Assembly: GCA_023548195.1 (NCBI GenBank)
Contig: JAJHZJ010000335.1
Span: 3,815,967 to 3,879,966, forward strand
Reading direction: 5' to 3'
Source: Bettongia penicillata ogilbyi
Taxonomy: Eukaryota > Chordata > Mammalia > Diprotodontia > Potoroidae
Length of the DNA: 64,000 nucleotides
Part shown: positions 57,446-64,000 of the stretch, in pieces
How the letters are laid out: every line of letters starts with the position of its first letter
How positions within the stretch are numbered: the first letter of the stretch is position 1
Program-made: the position numbers and the translations under genes
The notes under the pieces: generated by a model
Told to the model about the DNA's origin: nothing
The model's database searches: none
The model's input: the letters and a program-made list of their open reading frames with translations, nothing else

Positions 57446-58237
57446 ACTATATTACATTGACATTTTTGTATTACTAACAAAGTCGAACAGCAAGAGATAG
57501 AGAAATTCCATTTAAAGTTACTGTAGACATTATAAAATATTTGGGAGTTTATCTGTCAAAACAAACCCAGGAACTATGTGAATGCATTTACAGAACATTT
57601 TTCAAATAAAATCAGATCCAAATAACTGGAAAAACATCAGTTGCTTGTGGATAGGCCAAACTAATATAATAAAAATTACAACTCTACCTAAATTAATTTA
57701 CTTATTCCATGCCGTACAATCAATCTACCAAAAAATATTTTATAGAGCTAGAAAAAATAATAAAAAAAATTCCTCTGGAATAACAAAAGGTCCAGAATAT
57801 CAAGGGAAATAATGAAAATAAATGCAAGGGAAGGTGGCCTAGCTGTACAAGATCTTAAATTAAATTATAAAGCAACAACCACCAAAACTATTTTGCATTG
57901 ACTAAGAAATAGAGTGGTGGATCAGTGGAATAAGCTAGGTACACAAGACACAGTAATCAATGACAAAGGTAAGCTACTGTTTGATAAACCCAAAGATTCC
58001 AGCTTCTGGAATAAGAACTCACTGTTTAACAAAAAACTGCTGAGAAAACTGGAAAATAGTACAGCTAATACTAGTCAGAGCAACATCTTATACACTATAC
58101 CAAGATAAAGTCAAAATGGGTGCATGATTTAATTATAAAGCCTGATATTTGGAGAGCAAGAAATAATTTACCTGTCAAATCTATGGAGAAGGGAAGAATT
58201 TAAGACCAAACAAGAGACAAAGAACATTGGGGGAGGG

Positions 58238-60870
58238 GGTGGGATGGGAGAGAAAGCCAAGATGGTGGAGTAATAGCACAGATTTGCTAGAGATCTCCCC
58301 AAACCCAGCTAAATACCTGTAAAAAATGACTCTAAACAAATTCTGGAGCTGAAGAACACACAAAATGGCAGAGTGAAGCAATTGTACAGGCCAAAACAGC
58401 CTGAAACATTTCTGGGAAATGTCTATAGCAACATACTGGGAGCAGAGCACAGTCCAGTGTGGGCCATGGCAGCATAGATGGGACTTGAGCAGCCTTGAGG
58501 GGACTGCCCCTTGGAGAATTGCGATGGTTTCCAGACTTCATGACCCCAAAATGCTGAGGACAAATTGAAAGGGCAGTGAAAAAAAAAACCTGTGGGACAT
58601 CCTATGAGGGAGCAGAGAGGTTGGGCCCCAGTCCTAGGGCAGAAAAGGGAGTGGAGGAGCCTTCTGATAGGAGGAGCCCACAATAGCAGCAGCAGCAGCA
58701 GGAGCAGAGTCAGTGCAGTGTTTCTGGAGCTCTAGGCACACAGACTGAGGGGGGCTGGGAATCAAGCAGCTGACAGTACACCCCCTCCCACTCCCACTGG
58801 AAGCAGAGAACTACCTTGACAAAAAGCTCAAAAGTCAAGTAAATAGCTGGGGAAATGAGCAAGAACCAGAAAAAGGATCAAACTATAGAATCTTACTTTG
58901 TTGACAAAGAAAACCAAAGCATACAAACAGAAGACAACAAAGGCAAAGCTCCTCCACCCAAATCCTCCAAGAAAAATATGAATTTATATCAGGTCATGAA
59001 AGAGCTCAAAAAGGATTTTGAAAATCAATTAAGAGAAATAGAGGAAAATATTGGGAAGCGAAATGAGAGTGATGCAAGGAAATCATGACAGCCGAGTCAA
59101 CTGATTGCTAAAGGAGACCCCCCCCAAAAAAAAAAAAAGAAAAGAAAAACACTGAAGAAAATAACACCTTAAAAAATTGACTAACCCAAAGGTCAAAAGA
59201 GAGTCAAAAAGCTAATGAGGAAAAGAATGCCCTAAAAAGCAGAAATAACCAGACGAAAAAGGAGGTCCAAAAATTCACTGAAGAAAATAATTCCTTAAAT
59301 TCCTAGAATGGAGCACATGGAAGCTAATGATTTTACGAAAAATCAAGAAATTATAAAACAAAGCCAGTGGAATGCAAAAATCACAAACAATGGGAAAAAA
59401 CTCATTGGAAAAGCAATTGACCTGGAAAATAGATCCAAGAGAGACAATTTAAAAACTATTGGACTACCTGAAAGCCATGATCAAAAAAAGAGCCTAGACA
59501 TCATCTTTCAAGAAATTATCAAGGAAAACTGCCCTGATATTCTACAACCAGAGTGTAAAATAGATACTGAAATAATCAACCAATCACTTCCTGAAAGAGA
59601 TCCAAAAAGGAAAACTCCTAGGAATGTTGTAGCCAAATTCAAAAACTCTCAGGTCAAGGAGGAAATATTGCAAGCAGCCAGAAAGAAACAATTCGAGGAG
59701 TGAGGATATACAATCAGAATAACACAAGATCTAGCAGCTTCTATATTAAGGGATCAAAATGTTAGGAATATGATATTCCAGAGGTCAAAGGAGCTAGGAT
59801 TCAAACCAATAATCACCTACCCAGAAAAACTGAGTATAATACTTAAGGGGGAAAATAGTCATTTAATGAAATGGAGGACTTTCAAGAATTCTTGATGAAA
59901 AGATCAGAGCTGAATAGAAAATTTAACTTTCAAATACAAGAATCAAGAGAAGCATGAGAAAGTAAATAGGAAAGAGAAATTATAAGGGGCATACTAAAGT
60001 TGAACTGTTTGCATTCCTACAAGGAAATTTTTGTAACTTGAGAGTTTTCTCAATATTAAAGTATTTGGAGGGATTATAAATATAGACAGAAAGCACAGGG
60101 TGAGTTGACTATGAAGGAATGAAAGCTAAAATATGAAATTAAAGGCTGAGAAAGGAATCTATTGGGAGAAGGAGAAAGGGAGGAGAATGGGATAAATTAT
60201 CTCTCACATAAAAGAGGCAAGATGAAGTTTTTTCGATCAAAGGAAAGGGGGGAGGTGAAAGGGGAAGAGTGAACCTTACATTCATCCCATTTGACTTAAG
60301 GACATGCACACTCAATTTAGTATAAAAATCTATCTTATGCTACAGGAAAGTAGGGAGGAAGGGGAGAGGGGGATTATAGAAGGGAGGGCAAATGGGAGGA
60401 GGGAGGTGATTAGAAGCAAACGCTTTTGAAGAGGGACAGGGTCAAGAGAGAGGATAGAATGAATAGGGGGCAGGATAGGATGATGTTATGGAACTGTTTT
60501 GTATTGAATTGCTTGCCTTCCCAATGAGAGTTGATGGGGAGGGAGGAAGAGAAAGAAGCTGGAACTCAAAGTTTTAAAAATGAACGTTAAAAATTGTTTT
60601 TACATGCAAGTGGGAAATAACACATACAGTCAATGGGATATGGAAATCCATCTTGCCCTACTAGAAAATAGTAGGGAAGGGGATAAGAGAAGGGACGGGT
60701 ATGACAGAAGGTAGGGAAGATTGGGGAAAGTGGTAATCAGAATGCATGCTATCTTGGGGTGGGTGGAGGGGAGAAATGGGGAGAAAATTAGGAACTCAAA
60801 ATCTTGTGGAAGTGAATGTTGAAAGCTAAAACTAAATGAATTTTTAAAAATTTTAAAAATAAAATGTGAG
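58238..60870 (+). mobile_element. Half-L1 (HAL1-like) element, degraded
   Basis: Starts with a GAGAGAAAGCCAAGATGGTG 5' end and carries a broken ORF1 (58855-59945). It ends with two successive 3'-tail-like segments: GGAACTCAAAGTTTTAAAAA at about 60561 and GGAACTCAAAATCTTGTGGA at about 60790. No AC/GA array here, unlike its sisters. No convincing target-site duplication was found. The exact start within the G-rich run at 58229-58246 is uncertain. Confidence 0.7.
58855..59945 (+). pseudogene. ORF1 of half-L1, broken
   Basis: Begins MSKNQKKDQTIESYF, keeping the PIP-box-like DQTIESYF at residues 8-15, then is open to a stop at 59086. The coiled coil is interrupted by frameshifts and an A-rich run near 59128-59140. 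A second open stretch at 59308-59703 covers the end of the coiled coil, the RRM-like region (NRSKRDNLKTIGLPE) and LQAARKKQ, ending in a TGA. The C-terminal domain continues in another frame to about 59945. Clearly non-coding now. Confidence 0.82.
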
Positions 60871-60871
60871 A

Positions 60872-60954
60872 GTTAAAAAATAACACATTTAAAGATATTT
60901 TCTGGTTTTATGAGAACTTCAAGATTTATAAGAGGATGAAAGAAAATTTTTTTA
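60872..60954 (+). repeat. Remnant of flanking DNA between two half-L1s, paralogous to 39420
   Basis: TAACACATTTAAAGATATTTTCTGG... and AGATTTATAAGAGGATGAAA parallel 39430-39500. Together with 63940-64000 it appears to be the pre-insertion host sequence. Confidence 0.65.
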
Positions 60955-61555
60955 GGGAGCAGAGCCAAGAGAGTGGACTAGAAAGAAACACTTATGCAGG
61001 GTCCTCCCCACAGCCCATAAAATACCTATAGAGAGGGACTCTCAACAAATTTTGGAGCAGCAGAAGTGGAGAACAACAGAGTGGAGGAGATTTCCATCCC
61101 ATGGTCACCTGAAATGCCCACAGAAACGTCGATTGTTCCAGATACAACCGAGGGTGGAGCCCAGCCCAGCCCTGGCCGAGTGGCACAGCGCAATGAGACT
61201 CTATGAGGAGGACACCTAGGGGGCAGATCTCCAGTTGCAGTAGCAGGTCGTCAGATCCCTTGGCCTACAGCCCTGGGTGGAGGCCATGGCTGAGCTGGTC
61301 TTTGCCTCACACTGAATGGTGGCCCTGCCCATCCGGCTTATCTGAAAATCAGCCCCCAGTGCTGGCTTGGCAGAACTGGAGGCCAAGTGGCTGTGGAGAG
61401 GTATCTGCTAAGATTCTGGGCACAAAAATCCCTCACTGTGCCCAGACCAGTACATACTTGACCGTGCCACTTTGGAGGAACTGAGATCTCACAGATTCCC
61501 AGAGTATACCCTATTTTTGAAAAAGGATACAAAAGTCAAGTAACTGGTTGGGAAA

Positions 61556-62635
61556 ATGCCCAAAAAAGGGAAAAAAATAAGATCATAGAAGGTTATTTTC
61601 TTGGTGAACAGATATCTCCTCCCATCCTTTTGGATGAGGAAGAACAATGCTTACCATCAGGGAAAGACATAGAAGTCAAGGCTTCTGTATCCCAGACATC
61701 CAAAATAAATATTCAATGGGATCAGGTCATGGAAGGGCTCAAAAAGGATTTTGAAAATCTAGTTAGACAGGTGGAGGAAAAACTGGGAAGAGAAATGAGA
61801 GAGATGCAAGAAAAGCATGAAAAGCAGGTCAACACCTTGCTAAAGGAGACCCAAAAAAATGCTGAAGAAAATAACACCTTGAAAAATAAGCTAACTCAAT
61901 TGGCAAAAGAGGTTCAAAAAGCCAATGAGGAGAAGAATGCTTTCAAAAGCAGAATTAGCCAAATGGAAAAGGAGGTCCAAAAGCTCACTGAAGAAAATAG
62001 TTCTTTCAAAATTAGAATGGAACAGATGGAGGCTAATGACTTTATGAGAAACGAAGAAATCATAAAACAAAACCAAAAGAATGAAAAAATGGAAGATAAT
62101 GTGAAATATCTCATTGGAAAAACAACTGACCTGGAAAATAGATCCAGGAGAGACAATTTAATAAAAAAAAATTGGACTACCTGAAAGCCCGAATGAAAAA
62201 GAAAGCCTAGACATCATCTTTCATAAAATTATCAAGGAAGACTGCCCTGATATTCTAGAACCAGAGGGCAAAATAAATATTGAAAGAATACACCGATCAC
62301 CACTGGAAAGAGATCCAAAAAGAGAAACTTCTAGGAACATTGTGGCCAAATTCCAGAGTTCCCAGGTATTATTGCAAGCAGCTAGAAAGAAACAATTCAA
62401 GTATTGTGGAAATACAGTCAGGATAACACAAGATCTAGCAGCTTCTACATTACAGGATCGAAGGGTGTAGAATATGATATTCCAGAAGCCAAAGGAACTA
62501 GGGCTAAAACCAAGAATCGCCTACCCAGGAAAACTGAGTATAATTCTTCAGGGGAAAATATGGTCTTTCAATGAAATAGAGGATTTTCAAGCATTCTTGA
62601 TGAAAAGAAAATTTTACCTTCAAACACAAGAATGA
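61556..62635 (+). pseudogene. ORF1 of half-L1, frameshifted
   Basis: The ATG at 61556 aligns with the start of the intact ORF1 at 53547, but a base loss in an A-run leads to a stop at 61586-61588. The equivalent N-terminal motif is still visible in the next frame as KIIEGYF (61579-61599). From 61630 to 62184 the coiled coil is open, including modules EENNTLKNKLTQLAKEVQKA and SRISQMEKEVQKLT. A gain of As near 62163 breaks the RRM-like part. A deletion near 62367 and a TAG near 62465 damage the C-terminal domain. Confidence 0.84.
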
Positions 62636-62718
62636 AGAGAAGCATGAAAAGGTAAACATCAAAGAGAAGTCATAAGGCACTTACTAAAGCTGAACTGTTT
62701 ACATTCCTACATGGAAAG

Positions 62719-62721
<3 letters not shown>

Positions 62722-62764
<43 letters not shown>
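62722..62764 (+). repeat. (AC)n microsatellite in half-L1 3' region
   Basis: Pure AC dinucleotides at the position matching 54777-54838. Confidence 0.97.
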
Positions 62765-62765
<1 letters not shown>

Positions 62766-63607
62766 CATTGAATGAATTGAATAGGATGGGATCATATCTT
62801 TAAAAATGAAATTAAGCGATGAGAGAGAAATATGTTGGGAGAAGAAAGGGAGAAAAGGAATGGGGTAAATTATCTCTCATAGAAGAGGCAGACAGGAAAC
62901 TTTTTAGTGGAGGGAAAAAGAGGGGAGCTGAGAGAAAAACATGAAGTTTACTCTCATCACATTTGACTAAAGGAAGGAATAAAATGCATACTCATTTTGG
63001 TATGTAAACCTATCTTACAATACAGGAAAATGGGGGAGAAGGGGATAAGCAGGGTGGGAGAGGATGATGAAAGGGAGGGCAATGGGAGGAGGGAGCAATT
63101 TGAAATCAACACTCTTGGGGAGGGACAGGATCCAAAGCGAGAACAGAAGTAATGGAGGGCAGGATAGGATAGAGGGAAATATAGTTAGTCTTACACAACA
63201 CAACTATTATGAAGTCATTTGCAAAACTACACAGGTATGGCCTATATTGAATTGCTTGCCTTCCCAAAAGGGAGTGGGTGGGGAGGGAGAGATGAAGAGA
63301 AGTTGGAAGTTAAAGTTTTAGGAACAACTGTTGAGTATTGTTCTTACTACTAGGAAATAAAAAATACAGGTAATGGGGTATAGAAAGTTATCTGGCCTTA
63401 CAGGACAAAAGAGAAGATGGGGACAAGGGAAGGGAGGGATGTTAGAAGAGAAGGCAGATCGGTGAGAGGGGCAATCAGAATGCTTGACGTTTTGGGGAGG
63501 GAGGAGGGGAGAAGTGGGGAGAAAATTTGGAACCCAAAATTTTGTGAAAATGAATGTTAAAAGTTAAATAAAAAAAATTTTTAAAAGAATAAAAAGACAA
63601 TTTTTTA

Positions 63608-63939
63608 GAAGAATTACAATGAATGGGAGAAACGATGAAAAAAACACAACCCAAGAGCAAATAGTCTGCTTCATTCTGCAATCCAATTACATATCTCTTT
63701 CTTTGGATGCAGAAGGCATGTTGCCTCAAGAGTCCATTGGGAATTTTTTAGGTCCTTGCATTGCTGTAGAGGGCTAAGTCTACCACAAAATGTACTTAAT
63801 AAGAATGTATGTATAGAACCCATGTAAGATTACACACCGTCATGGGGGTGGGGGGGAAGGTGGGTAGGAAGGGGAGAAATTTAAGATTTATGAAAGTGAT
63901 TGTAGAAACTGAAAACAAATAAATTAATTTTTAGAAAAA
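63608..63939 (+). mobile_element. LINE 3'-end-like fragment
   Basis: Ends with a G-rich stretch (GTCATGGGGGTGGGGGGGAA), GAAATTTAAGATTTATGAAA, GATTGTAGAAACTGAAAAC and an A-rich tail, the same general build as the L1/half-L1 3' ends. It lies between the host remnants at 60872-60954 and 63940-64000. Family not established. Confidence 0.45.
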
Positions 63940-64000
63940 GAAAAGAATTTTATAAAATGAATTTTTTTAATTTATTGACTTGACTGGGGAAAATAGTGAA
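63940..64000 (+). repeat. Right-edge sequence paralogous to 39500-39560
   Basis: TTTTTTTAATTTATTGACTT followed by GACTGGGGAAAATAGTGAA matches TTTTTTAATTTATTGACTTT and ACTGGGTGAAACATTGAA at 39515-39553, in the same orientation. Confidence 0.7.

Larger units (their letters stand above)
55695..58237 (+). pseudogene. Old L1, ORF2 remnant: end of EN, reverse transcriptase, start of C-terminal region
   Basis: Resumes the ORF2 interrupted at 52715. Recognisable pieces in shifting frames: WRKLNG/TKIDHVLGHKD-like region (55760-55850); RT entry motif [17 protein letters not shown] (about 56594-56645); the SLMTID and QIGFIP-like stretch (56790-56880); and the catalytic FADD box at 57250-57261 within LLLFADDSIVYIE. 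Further L1 ORF2 sequence follows to about 58200 (TKIDK-like, then the GEGKNL... region). Many stops and frameshifts, so not functional. The 3' end is missing because another half-L1 begins at about 58238. Confidence 0.82.
60955..63592 (+). mobile_element. Half-L1 (HAL1-like) element with broken ORF1
   Basis: Starts GGGAGCAGAGCCAAGAGAGT, has a GC-rich 5' UTR, ORF1 pseudogene 61556-62635, an AC array, a G/A-rich two-part 3' region and a tail GTTAAATAAAAAAAATTTTT. The flanks AAAGAAAATTTTTTTA (60939-60954) and AAAGACAATTTTTTA (63593-63607) look like an imperfect target-site duplication. Confidence 0.75.

Overview
This window reads as mammalian genomic DNA, most probably marsupial. It has single-exon olfactory receptor (OR) genes in an AT-rich background packed with SINEs, L2/L3 (CR1-clade) tails, L1 and ORF1-only L1 derivatives. 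The tRNA-type SINE at 38.4 kb and the ORF1 family on the right match what I know of marsupial (perhaps Australian) genomes. That assignment rests on recalled repeat character, not a search. I see no bacterial features, CRISPR arrays, tRNA/rRNA genes or multi-exon host genes.

Left part (1-22.95 kb): three tandem copies of an OR-bearing segment. Unit 1 is 1-8491, unit 2 is 8492-18089, and unit 3 is partial (18090 to about 22950, 5' flank only). Units 1 and 2 each carry an intact OR family 4 gene on the minus strand (7508-8437 and 17106-18035). The first base of the window aligns 55 bp upstream of the unit-2-type start codon, so a further OR gene is expected just outside the left edge. The two OR copies are a mosaic: a near-identical 3' half, a diverged middle, and a near-identical 5' end, which suggests gene conversion. 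Units 1 and 2 also share a large (GGGAA)n polypurine array.

Middle part (22.95-49.4 kb): a third, more diverged OR (33052-33990) lies on the plus strand. A degraded inverted copy of the tandem units' upstream block sits 3.5-3.9 kb before it. A fourth OR (41095-42033, minus) resembles OR4B1. OR4B1 and OR4X genes are neighbours in the human 11p11.2 cluster, which fits this mix. The rest is intergenic DNA with SINEs, L1 fragments, a degraded antisense L2 reverse transcriptase (46.9-48.0 kb) and microsatellites.

Right part (49.4-64 kb): a retrotransposon nest. An old L1 (49371 to about 58237, with EN and RT remnants) has been invaded by ORF1-only half-L1 (HAL1-like) elements. The one at 52716-55694 is flanked by a perfect 12-bp target-site duplication and keeps an uninterrupted 364-codon ORF1. 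Two more, at about 58238-60870 and 60955-63592, have broken ORF1s. The last bases of the window match sequence at 39.4-39.5 kb, close to the OR4B1-like gene, so the OR repeat structure may resume beyond the right edge.

Functionally, the four OR genes are separate odorant-receptor transcription units in a typical OR cluster. The notable material is how the cluster evolves (duplication, inversion, conversion) and the structure of the half-L1 elements: tandem 5' monomers, a PIP-box-like N-terminus, 21-residue coiled-coil modules and a dimeric 3' tail.
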